This document shows positions 33,056 through 40,805 of a DNA stretch of 64,000 nucleotides, piece by piece. This DNA is from Lentzea pudingi (GTDB lineage: Bacteria; Actinomycetota; Actinomycetes; Mycobacteriales; Pseudonocardiaceae): contig NZ_BMNC01000008.1 in NCBI RefSeq assembly GCF_014646255.1, positions 124,001-188,000 of the forward strand, written 5' to 3'. The notes beneath the pieces are model-generated. The model did not search any database, was not told where the DNA came from, and saw only the letters and a program-made list of their open reading frames with translations. The position numbers were made by a program, and so were the translations under genes. Each line of letters opens with the position of its first letter. The first letter of the stretch is position 1.

Positions 33056-35323
33056 TCAGGCGATCGTGCAGGTGCTCCCGTTCAGCGTGAACGATGACGG
33101 CGCCGGGTTCGACCCGCTGAACGTGCCGTTGAACCCGATGTTCGTCGACGCGTTCGGCGCGAGACTGCCGTTCCAGCTCAGGTTGGTCGCCGTCACGGCC
33201 GCCCCGGACTGGGCGAACGTCGCACCCCACCCCGGCAGCGTCACGCGCTGGCCGTTCGCGAAGCTGAACGCCAAGGTCCAGCCGTTCAGCGCGCTCGTGC
33301 CCGTGTTCGTGATGGTCACGCTCGCGGTGAAACCGTTGCCACCGCCCCAGTTCTGGCCGGAGTAGCCGACCTTGCAGGCCCCGGTGCCGCCACCGGCGCC
33401 GGTCGTCGCCGACCCGATGCCCGAGGTCGCCGACACGTTGCCGGCGGCGTCCTTGGCCCGCACCTGGTACCGGTAGGTGGTCGACGGCGTCAGGCCGCTG
33501 TCCGCGAACGACGCACCGGCCGCCGAGCCGACCAAGGCGAACGAACCACTGCCCACGGCCCGGTACACGTCGTAACCCGTGACGCCGACGTTGTCCGTCG
33601 ACGCCGTCCAGGTCAGCGTGAGACCACTGGACGTCACGCCGGACGCCACCGGGGTGCCCGGCGTGGACGGCGGCTGGGTGTCGCCGGGGTTGCCCCCGCC
33701 GTAGATCGTGGCCTCCTTCGAGGTCTGCCGGATCCCGTTGGCGCCGTTGAGGATCCGCTCACCCCACGACGTGAGGCTCGCCGGGTTGAACGAGTTGACC
33801 ATGTCGAGGTACGCGACGTCGCTGCTGTTGCCGCTCCACGACCAGCCGAGGTACCCGAGACCGCGAGCCTGCGCCTGGGCGAGGATCGTGTCCTCGTCCG
33901 GGTCGCCGTCGCTGTGGTTGTGCCCGAACTCCCCGACCACCAGCGGCAGCCCCGCCGTCCGGAACGAGTCGAAGTAGGCGTTGACCTTGTCCGCGGTGTT
34001 GTAGACGCCGTACATGTGGATGGAGAACACGGTGTTGCGCTGCGGGTCGGCGTTCAGCACCGAGGCCGCGTTGTCGCGCATGATGTTGCCCCAGTCCTGG
34101 CCCCACATCGGCGCGTCGGCCATCAGCAGGTGTTGCAGCCCGGCACCGCGCAGGCGGCTTATCGCACTGCTCGTCGCGCTCGCCCACGTGGCACTGACCT
34201 GGGCGTTGTTGCCGAACGGCTCGTTGCCGAGGTTGATGACGACGTAGTTCTCCTGCCCCTTCAACGCACTGGCCACGCTGATCCAGTAGCTCGCCGCCTG
34301 GTCGAGGGTCGCGGCCCCGCTCTGCTCGCCGTACCCGGTGGTGTCGTGCACCTCCAGCACGCAGATCAGCTTGGACTGCTTGCACAGCCCGATGACGGTC
34401 CCGACCTCCGCCGCCGGGGTCGGGCCCCACCGCTGGCCGCTGCCGAGCACGACGCGGACCGTGTTGGCACCGAAGGACTTGATGTCCGCGAACGCCCTGG
34501 TCTGCGACTGGTACCAGACGTGCGCGTGGTTCACGCCCCGCATCACGAACGGCGTGCCGTTGGCCTCGACGACCCGCGTGCCGTCGACCCGGAGGCCCGC
34601 CGCGGCCGGGGGTTCGGCCCCCAGGGCGGCCACGACCGCCGGGTACCAGCGGCTCTCGATCTTCTGGATCCCCGTGGTGGAGTTGGGGTGCACGCCGTCA
34701 CCGGTGTCGGCGGCGGTGTCGAACCCGGTCCACTGGTCCACCACGGTGATCGGGGAGGCCGCCGTGCTGTTGGCCCGCGCCCAGCCGGGGATCGCGCTGT
34801 TGAGGTCGACGACGCGCTGCCCGCAGGCGGAGCAGTTCGACGGGTTCATCGGGATGATCTGGGCCACGACCAGCTTCATCGCCGGGTTGCTCGCCCGCAT
34901 CTGGCCGAGCAACGTGCTGAAGGCGCCCAGGATCGTGCTCGCGGGGATGTTGCTCCACACGTCGTTGGTGCCCAGGTGCATGAGCACCACGTCCGGCCGC
35001 GCCGAGGAGAGCCAGCCCGGGAGGAGGTTGTCCCTGGCGATGTTCGTCGCGAGAAACCCGCCGTGGCCCTCGTTCTCGCCGTCGTGGGTGAAGCCGCAGC
35101 CCTGCGACGGCTGCGAGCCGACGAAGTCGACGTTGGTGTGCCCGGTGTCCTGCAGGTGCTTCCAGAGGAGCGCCCGCCAGCACCCCGGGTTGCCGGTGAT
35201 GGAGTCGCCGAGCGCCATGATCCGGGTGGGCGCGGCGGCGTTCGCCGTGGCGGCAGGAGCGATGACCACGCAGGCCGCCAGCAGCAGGCCTGTCACCACC
35301 GCTCGGAGAAGTCTCAAGGTCAC
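33056..35323 (-). CDS. Secreted SGNH esterase + GH5_8 beta-mannanase + FN3 + CBM2
   Basis: 755 residues from GTG at 35323 (GGAGG 5 nt upstream). Signal peptide about 1-30. An SGNH/GDSL esterase (about 33-235) has Ser41 in LGDSITGN, HLGTNDVW, and the Asp/His block in TGDGVHPN. A GH5 barrel (about 245-545) matches actinobacterial subfamily-8 mannanases: VMRGVNHAHVWY, VLEVHDTTGYGEQSG, acid/base Glu in INLGNEPFGNN and nucleophile Glu in VVGEFGHNHSD. Then a fibronectin-III domain (about 560-645) and a CBM2 (about 652-755). One polypeptide could deacetylate and cut mannan while bound to cellulose. It is divergent from the alpha-galactosidase gene, with a CebR-type box 38 bp upstream of its start. 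Confidence 0.92.
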   Translation of the reverse strand: MTLRLLRAVVTGLLLAACVVIAPAATANAAAPTRIMALGDSITGNPGCWRALLWKHLQDTGHTNVDFVGSQPSQGCGFTHDGENEGHGGFLATNIARDNLLPGWLSSARPDVVLMHLGTNDVWSNIPASTILGAFSTLLGQMRASNPAMKLVVAQIIPMNPSNCSACGQRVVDLNSAIPGWARANSTAASPITVVDQWTGFDTAADTGDGVHPNSTTGIQKIESRWYPAVVAALGAEPPAAAGLRVDGTRVVEANGTPFVMRGVNHAHVWYQSQTRAFADIKSFGANTVRVVLGSGQRWGPTPAAEVGTVIGLCKQSKLICVLEVHDTTGYGEQSGAATLDQAASYWISVASALKGQENYVVINLGNEPFGNNAQVSATWASATSSAISRLRGAGLQHLLMADAPMWGQDWGNIMRDNAASVLNADPQRNTVFSIHMYGVYNTADKVNAYFDSFRTAGLPLVVGEFGHNHSDGDPDEDTILAQAQARGLGYLGWSWSGNSSDVAYLDMVNSFNPASLTSWGERILNGANGIRQTSKEATIYGGGNPGDTQPPSTPGTPVASGVTSSGLTLTWTASTDNVGVTGYDVYRAVGSGSFALVGSAAGASFADSGLTPSTTYRYQVRAKDAAGNVSATSGIGSATTGAGGGTGACKVGYSGQNWGGGNGFTASVTITNTGTSALNGWTLAFSFANGQRVTLPGWGATFAQSGAAVTATNLSWNGSLAPNASTNIGFNGTFSGSNPAPSSFTLNGSTCTIA

Positions 35324-35360
35324 AACGACCTCCAGGGAATCGTCGGCTGGTTCTCACGGA

Positions 35361-35380
35361 TTCTGGGAGCGCTCCCAGAA
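35361..35380. promoter_or_regulatory. CebR-type operator (TGGGAGCGCTCCCA)
   Basis: TTCTGGGAGCGCTCCCAGAA is a perfect 20-bp palindrome containing the 14-bp box TGGGAGCGCTCCCA, the known site of the cellobiose-responsive LacI-family repressor CebR/CelR in Streptomyces and Thermobifida. It lies 38 bp upstream of the mannanase start. No CebR gene is in the window. Confidence 0.88.
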
Positions 35381-35468
35381 ACGGACCCTAGTCAGCCGGA
35401 CTTCCCGTGGCACCGCCGCTTGGTCCACCACCTGCGCCTGTCCGGCGCAGGCGCCCCTACCCACCTCG

Positions 35469-35488
35469 ACTTGTCCGACCGGACAAGT
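35469..35488. promoter_or_regulatory. 20-bp inverted repeat, unknown operator
   Basis: ACTTGTCCG, a 2-bp spacer AC, then CGGACAAGT: perfect 9-bp arms. The short spacer favours a protein-binding site over an RNA hairpin. It is 158 bp before the alpha-galactosidase start. I do not recognise the regulator. Confidence 0.5.
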
Positions 35489-35645
35489 TCGCAGATCGCC
35501 GTCGAACGCGTGGTCGAACGATTCGCGAATTTCTTTCAGGTCATTGACGACCCCGCGTCGCCGCTCCAAGATGGCAGCGCTCACATATCTTGGCCCATCT
35601 TTCCAAAAAACCCCCTGCCAACTGGAAAGTGAACCGACGACAACG

Positions 35646-38600
35646 ATGTTAACGTTCACAAGACTGCTCATCGCCGCGCTCTTCCTGAGCTCCGTCACCG
35701 CGATCGGCGCGCCGACTGCCTCCGCCGCGCCCGTCATCAGCCAGAACCAGGTGAAGGTGCCCGCCGCGCCGATGGGCTGGGCTTCCTGGAACACCTTCTT
35801 CGAGAACATCGACCACAACGTGATCAAGGCCCAGGCTGACGCGCTCGTGTCGTCTGGGCTCGCGGCCGCCGGCTACAGGTACGTCAACATCGACTCGGGC
35901 TGGTGGAAGGGGACCCGCGACAGCGCGGGCGAGATCACCGTCGACGAGGCCCAGTGGCCCGGCGGCATGAAGGCGATCGCCGACTACATCCACGGCAAGG
36001 GGCTCAAGGCCGGGATCTACACCGACGCCGGCAAGAACGGCTGCGGGTACTACTTCCCCACCCCCGGCCCGCCGCACGCCGGCACCGGCAGCGAGGGCCA
36101 CTACGAGCAGGACATGCTGAAGTTCTCGCGCTGGGGCTTCGACTACGTCAAGGTCGACTGGTGCGGCGCCGACGTCGAGAAGCTCGACGCCCCGAGCACC
36201 TACCGCGCGCTCAGCGACGCCGTGACCAAGGCGAGCGCGACCACCGGCCGTGAGCTGGTGCTGTCGATCTGCGAGTGGGGCAAGAACGACCCGTGGAACT
36301 GGGCGCCGGGCATGGCCCCGTTGTGGCGCACCGGCACGGACATCATCTTCGCGCACGAGACGCCGTCGATCGGCATGGTGTACGAGAACTTCGACAAGAA
36401 CCAGCGGCCGACCGCGCAGCACACCGGCTACTACAACGACCCGGACATGATGATGATCGGCATGCCGGGCCTGTCCGCCGCGGCGAGCCGGGTGCACATG
36501 AGCCTGTGGGCGGCCGGCGGTTCACCGATGCTGCTCGGCAACGACCTGACCAAGGTCGACGACCGGGCGATCTCGGTGCTCACCAACCGCGAGGTGCTCG
36601 CCGTGGGCCAGGACCCGCGCGGCCTGCCCGCGGTCGAGGTCGCGGAGGACGTCCGGGACCAGCAGGTCTACGCGAAGGTGCTGTCCGGCAACGGACGCAG
36701 GGCCGTGGTCCTGCTCAACCGCACGTCGGCGGCGGCCACGATGACGGTCAGGCTGGCCGATCTCGGCCTGTCCGGCCGGACGGCGGCGGCACGCGACCTG
36801 TGGACCGGCACGTCCACCCCGATCACGACCGGCAGCCACCGCGTCTCGGTTCCGGCCGGTGACGCGGTGATGCTGACGATCGCGGGCACCGAGGCGGCTG
36901 CCGCCACCTACGCGGTCGAGAACTCGCGGGCCTCCGGCATCACGGCCACGACCGCCGGGCTGGCCGTGGCGACGTTCGACTACACGAACGGCGACCGCAC
37001 CGCCCGTCAGGCCACCCTGCAGGTCAACGGCAGCCAGATGCCCACCGCCCTCGCCCTCCCGCCCACTGCCCGCGGCACCGTGTCCGCGATCGTGTCGCTG
37101 GCGAAGGGGACCAACTCCCTGACGGTGCGGGGATCCGGCGTGACTGCGGTCGAGGTGCGCGCGCTGCCCGGCACCGCGGGGACCCAGCTCGCCGGAACGC
37201 AGTCCGGCCGTTGCGCCGACATCAACCGCAACACGGCGACGAACGGCACGCAGGCCCAGCTCTGGGACTGCAACGGCGGTGAACAGCAGACGTTCACGCA
37301 CACCGCCCGCAAGGAACTGGTGGTCTACGGCAACAAGTGCCTCGACGCGTGGGACCACGGCACCACCAACGGCACGAAGGTCACCATCTACGACTGCACC
37401 GGCGGCACCAACCAGCAGTGGAACCTCAACCCCGACGGCACGATCACAGGCGTGCAGTCCGGCCTGTGCCTCGACGCCTACAACGCGGGGACGGCCAACG
37501 GCACGCCCCTCGTGCTGTGGACGTGCAACGGGGCCGCCAACCAGAAGTGGAACCACGCCGGCGCCCTGGCCACCGGTGGCAGCTTCGAGGTGCTGACGTA
37601 CAACGTGGCCGGCCTGCCGGAACCTCTCTCGTCCGGCGACCCCGCCGTGAACACCCCGTTGATCAGCCCGCGCCTGGCGCCCTACGACGTCGTCACCGTC
37701 CAGGAGGACTTCAACTACCACGCGGCCCTGTACGCCGGTGACAACCACGCCCACCGCACGCCCACGAGCGGCGGAGTGCCGTTCGGCAGCGTCCTGAACA
37801 CCCTGTCGCACAAGCCGTACAGCGACCTGGAACGCACGAAGTGGTCGTCCTGCAACGGCACGGACTGCCTCACGCCCAAGGGGTTCACCTTCCAGCGGAT
37901 CACGCTGGCGGACGGCGTGCACGTCGACCTGTACAACCTGCACCCCAACGCGGGCACGGAGACCGCGGACCTGGCCGCGCGCCGGTCGAACATCACCCAG
38001 CTCTCCCGTCAGATCGCGGCGAACTCGGCGGGCAACGCCGTCATCGTCATGGGTGACACCAACACCCGCTACACCCGTGTCGACGACAACATCCGCGAGC
38101 TCGTCACCACCAACGGCCTCACCGACGCGTGGGTCCAGCTCGAACGCGGCGGCCAGGCACCGGCGGCGGGCAGCCCGGCGCTCGTGTGCGACCCTGCCGC
38201 GCTCACCGACTCCTGCGAGGTGGTCGACAAGATCCTCTACCGCGGCAACCGGCAGATCACCCTGACCGCGCGGGACTACCGCAACGACAACGCGGCCTTC
38301 CTCGACGCCCGGGGCAAGCCGCTGTCCGACCACTACCCGATCGCGACGAGGTTCGACTGGAGCGCGGACGACGGCATCCGGCTGTCCGCCGAGTTCGGCG
38401 GGCCGCACGGCACGCCGTTCACGGATCTCGCCGCCGTCGACCTCGGTCCGATCCGGACGCTGACCCTGCGCGGCGGCAGCCGGCTGGACCAGGTCTCGGC
38501 CACCTTCGCGGACGGCACGACGCTCACCCACGGCGGCAGCGGTGGCACGGCCGGCACGCTCACGCTCGACGCCGGTGAGCACTTCGTGGCCGCGAAACTG

Positions 38601-38798
38601 AGCCAGGGCAAGCACAACGGCCGCACGCGGGTGTTCTCCGCCGCTCTCACCACGAACCGGGGACGGGTGGTCTCGGCCGGACAGGAGACCGGCGAGACGA
38701 CCACCGTCAACGCGCCCGCGGGGTGGCGGATCGCGGGCTTCACCGGCCGGGCGGGTGGGGAGGTCGACCGACTGGGGGCGATCTTCGCACCCGCCTAG
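35646..38798 (+). CDS. Secreted GH27 alpha-galactosidase / ricin-type CBM13 / EEP phosphoesterase / jacalin-like lectin fusion
   Basis: 1050 residues from ATG at 35646, the only start giving a signal peptide (about 1-28). Domains: GH27 alpha-galactosidase (about 43-340), nucleophile Asp171 in YVKVDWCG and probable acid/base Asp232 in WRTGTD; a C-terminal beta domain; a CBM35-like sandwich (about 415-510); a ricin-B/CBM13 trefoil (about 513-640; QTF, NQQWN and NQKWN repeats); an endonuclease/exonuclease/phosphatase domain (about 645-898) with intact Asn653 (LTYNVAG), Glu687 (VQEDF), Asp804/Asn806 (GDTN) and Asp895/His896 (SDHYPI); and a jacalin-like lectin (about 911-1050). GH27-CBM13 enzymes are common; fusion to a phosphodiesterase or sphingomyelinase-like enzyme is unusual. 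Codon 2 is TTA. With the divergent mannanase it suits galactomannan breakdown. Confidence 0.9.
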   Translation: MLTFTRLLIAALFLSSVTAIGAPTASAAPVISQNQVKVPAAPMGWASWNTFFENIDHNVIKAQADALVSSGLAAAGYRYVNIDSGWWKGTRDSAGEITVDEAQWPGGMKAIADYIHGKGLKAGIYTDAGKNGCGYYFPTPGPPHAGTGSEGHYEQDMLKFSRWGFDYVKVDWCGADVEKLDAPSTYRALSDAVTKASATTGRELVLSICEWGKNDPWNWAPGMAPLWRTGTDIIFAHETPSIGMVYENFDKNQRPTAQHTGYYNDPDMMMIGMPGLSAAASRVHMSLWAAGGSPMLLGNDLTKVDDRAISVLTNREVLAVGQDPRGLPAVEVAEDVRDQQVYAKVLSGNGRRAVVLLNRTSAAATMTVRLADLGLSGRTAAARDLWTGTSTPITTGSHRVSVPAGDAVMLTIAGTEAAAATYAVENSRASGITATTAGLAVATFDYTNGDRTARQATLQVNGSQMPTALALPPTARGTVSAIVSLAKGTNSLTVRGSGVTAVEVRALPGTAGTQLAGTQSGRCADINRNTATNGTQAQLWDCNGGEQQTFTHTARKELVVYGNKCLDAWDHGTTNGTKVTIYDCTGGTNQQWNLNPDGTITGVQSGLCLDAYNAGTANGTPLVLWTCNGAANQKWNHAGALATGGSFEVLTYNVAGLPEPLSSGDPAVNTPLISPRLAPYDVVTVQEDFNYHAALYAGDNHAHRTPTSGGVPFGSVLNTLSHKPYSDLERTKWSSCNGTDCLTPKGFTFQRITLADGVHVDLYNLHPNAGTETADLAARRSNITQLSRQIAANSAGNAVIVMGDTNTRYTRVDDNIRELVTTNGLTDAWVQLERGGQAPAAGSPALVCDPAALTDSCEVVDKILYRGNRQITLTARDYRNDNAAFLDARGKPLSDHYPIATRFDWSADDGIRLSAEFGGPHGTPFTDLAAVDLGPIRTLTLRGGSRLDQVSATFADGTTLTHGGSGGTAGTLTLDAGEHFVAAKLSQGKHNGRTRVFSAALTTNRGRVVSAGQETGETTTVNAPAGWRIAGFTGRAGGEVDRLGAIFAPA
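35647..35660. promoter_or_regulatory. LacI-like palindrome overlapping the alpha-galactosidase start codon
   Basis: TGTTAACGTTCACA (6 of 7 pairs, centred CG with AACGTT core) begins at the second base of the ATG. The placement mirrors the operator over the PL11 start codon at 40729-40740. It is a weaker match than the other sites. Confidence 0.35.
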
Positions 38799-38903
38799 GC
38801 ACTGTCCCGCAGGTCTCACCGGCGAGAGGTGCGACCGAGGGCCCCGGCGGAACTCTCGACCGCGACTCTCGTCGGATCACCCTGCGGGACAGGGCCAGGA
38901 GAA

Positions 38904-38934
38904 CGGGCCCCGCGCTCACCGGGCGCGGGGCCCG
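38904..38934. terminator. Strong bidirectional hairpin terminator
   Basis: A perfect 12-bp GC stem (CGGGCCCCGCGC at 38904-38915, GCGCGGGGCCCG at 38923-38934) with a 7-nt loop lies between the convergent alpha-galactosidase and rhamnogalacturonan-lyase genes; TCTTCGTC follows on the plus strand. Confidence 0.75.
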
Positions 38935-38959
38935 TCTTCGTCAGGGCCCGTCTTCGTCA
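38928..38959. repeat. 16-bp tandem duplication at the end of the PL11 gene
   Basis: GGGCCCGTCTTCGTCA occurs twice in direct succession (38928-38943, 38944-38959). The first copy overlaps the hairpin arm; the second contains the lyase stop codon (TCA at 38957-38959 on the plus strand). Confidence 0.8.
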
Positions 38960-40741
38960 GGGCGAGGCGAAGCTCGGGTGGGCGGGCTGGTTGTACGCGG
39001 TGTTCTGGAACGCCACCGCCACCCGGTACTGCCGGTCCTGCAACAGGGACACCCGCCGGATCGAGGTCGGCTCGGTCGTCGAGTAGATGCGCAACGCCCG
39101 GTTGTCCGAGGTCCGCCAGATGACCTCCTCGCGCCAGTCCCCGTAGATGTCCGCGGCCAGCGCGGGCGTGGACTTGGTGCCGTTGTTCGAGGCCACACCG
39201 GAACCGGTGAGCAGCCGCGTGTCACCGTTGGGGCCGTATTTGTCGATCGTGGTGCCGTTCAACAGCTCGCGCTGGGCGTCGCCGTCCCACCAGATCACGA
39301 AGTTGATCGACCCCGGTTTGCGCGCGGACACCTGAGCGCCCGTGGTGGCGCTGCGCAGGCCGCCCACCGACGCCGACCACGCCTCGGCACCGGGGTTGCC
39401 CGCCCACACGTCGGCGGCCACTCCCCTGCCGTTGTCGCAGCCGCACGACGGCGCGCTCCAGATGATCTGGCCGGTGCGGGCGTCGCCCATCCAGTGGGTG
39501 AGGTCGGTGGTCGACTCGGACGGCTTGAACACCTCGAGACCGGCCCTCGACGGGATGAAGTCGCCTACGTGCAACGCGTCGCCGTGGCGGGTGCCGTTCT
39601 GCCACAGGCCGCGGCCGTTGTCGTCGATCGCCATCGAGCCGTAGATGATCTCGTCACGCCCGTCGGCGTCCACGTCGGCCACGGACAGCTGGTGGTTGCC
39701 CTTGCCCTCCCAGGCGGAACGGTTCGACTGGGTGGCCGAGTCGAACGTCCAGCGCTGGGTGAGCTGTCCACCCCGGAAGTCCCACACCGAGATCACGCTG
39801 CGGGTGTAGTAGCCGCGCGCCATGACGATGCTCGGCCGGGATCCGTCCACATAGGCCGTTCCGGCCAGGAACCGGTCGGCCCGGTTGCCGTAGTTGTCAC
39901 CCCACGACGACACGTTTCCACGCGGTGGCACGTAGTTCTCCGTGTCCAGCACCGCGCCGTCCGTGCCGCGGAACACCGACAGGTACTCGGGTCCGGCGAG
40001 GACGTACCCGCTGCTGTTGCGGTGGTCCGCGCCCGCGTTGCCGATCACCTGGCCGGTGCCCGACCTCGTGCCGTCCGCGGTCTTCACGGCGACCTCGGCG
40101 CGGCCGTCACCGTCGTAGTCGAACACCTGGAACTGGGTGTAGTGCGCACCCGCCCTGATGTTGCGGCCGAGGTCGATCCGCCACAACCTGGTGCCGTTCA
40201 ACTTGTACGCGTCCAGGTACACGTTGCCCGTGTAGCCGGACTGCGAGTTGTCCTTGGCGTTGGTGGGATCCCACTTGAGCACCAGGTCCTGCTCACCGTC
40301 GCCGTCGAGGTCGCCGGCCGACACGTCGTTCGCCACGTAGGTGTACGCCTCGCCCGACGGGGTCGTGCCGCCAGAAGGGATCTGGAGTGGAACGTCCCTG
40401 CTCGTCGCGAGGGTGCCGACGGATCGCGTGGCCGCCGCCGGTTCCACGCCTCCGCTCACCGGTCGCACCGAGTAGGTCGCCGTCGGGGGCGCACCCGTGT
40501 CGAGGTAGCTCGTGGCCGTCGTCAAAGGTGCCCGGTTGACCCGCACGCCGTCCCGGTAGACGTTGAACGCCACGTCGGCCGCGTCGGAACCGAGAAGCTG
40601 CCACGACACGAAGTTGCCCTGCGCCGACCGGATGCTGACGAGCCCGCGCCCCGGTGCCTCGTCCGCGAACGCCGGCACGCTGCCCGCGGTGAGCACCACC
40701 GCGAGCACAGCAGAGATCCACAAAGAATTGAAACGTTTCAT
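38957..40741 (-). CDS. Secreted PL11 rhamnogalacturonan lyase
   Basis: 594 residues with a Sec signal peptide (MKRFNSLWISAVLAVVLTAG...AFA). The mature protein has an N-terminal Ig-like part (LVSIRSAQGNFVSWQLLGSD, FNVYRDGVRVN) and an eight-bladed propeller with repeated Asp/Gly calcium loops (SAGDLDGDGEQDLVLKWDPT, FDYDGDGRAEVAVKTADG, DVDADGRDEIIYG), diagnostic of family 11 lyases such as YesW. It cleaves the alpha-1,4 bond between rhamnose and galacturonate in rhamnogalacturonan I by beta-elimination. No carbohydrate-binding module. The operator TGAAACGTTTCA covers its first codons, tying it to the rhamnose regulon. It lies downstream of, and is separately regulated from, the cupin-gene operon on the same strand. 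Confidence 0.93.
   Translation of the reverse strand: MKRFNSLWISAVLAVVLTAGSVPAFADEAPGRGLVSIRSAQGNFVSWQLLGSDAADVAFNVYRDGVRVNRAPLTTATSYLDTGAPPTATYSVRPVSGGVEPAAATRSVGTLATSRDVPLQIPSGGTTPSGEAYTYVANDVSAGDLDGDGEQDLVLKWDPTNAKDNSQSGYTGNVYLDAYKLNGTRLWRIDLGRNIRAGAHYTQFQVFDYDGDGRAEVAVKTADGTRSGTGQVIGNAGADHRNSSGYVLAGPEYLSVFRGTDGAVLDTENYVPPRGNVSSWGDNYGNRADRFLAGTAYVDGSRPSIVMARGYYTRSVISVWDFRGGQLTQRWTFDSATQSNRSAWEGKGNHQLSVADVDADGRDEIIYGSMAIDDNGRGLWQNGTRHGDALHVGDFIPSRAGLEVFKPSESTTDLTHWMGDARTGQIIWSAPSCGCDNGRGVAADVWAGNPGAEAWSASVGGLRSATTGAQVSARKPGSINFVIWWDGDAQRELLNGTTIDKYGPNGDTRLLTGSGVASNNGTKSTPALAADIYGDWREEVIWRTSDNRALRIYSTTEPTSIRRVSLLQDRQYRVAVAFQNTAYNQPAHPSFASP
40729..40740. promoter_or_regulatory. LacI-type operator inside the start of the lyase gene
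   Basis: TGAAACGTTTCA, a perfect palindrome identical to the one before the alpha-rhamnosidase gene. It includes bases 2-13 of the lyase coding sequence (codons for Met-Lys-Arg-Phe). Confidence 0.75.
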
Positions 40742-40805
40742 ACGAAGAACGTTAGCGTCGAACAGGTCGAACGCCGGGAACGCGAATTCTTTCGACTCGA
40801 TTCGA

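Larger units (their letters stand above)
35324..35645. promoter_or_regulatory. 322-bp divergent regulatory region, mannanase/alpha-galactosidase
   Basis: No gene. It holds a perfect 20-bp palindrome at 35361-35380, an 8-bp hairpin at 35431-35451 (CCTGCGCC/GGCGCAGG), a 20-bp inverted repeat at 35469-35488, and an AT-richer stretch at about 35585-35640 leading to the alpha-galactosidase start. Promoter hexamers are not clear. Several inputs seem to converge on these two genes. Confidence 0.6.

Noticed and set aside
34338..35645. Upstream extension of the alpha-galactosidase frame
   Set aside because: It lies opposite the mannanase gene and through the regulatory palindromes; the signal peptide begins at 35646.
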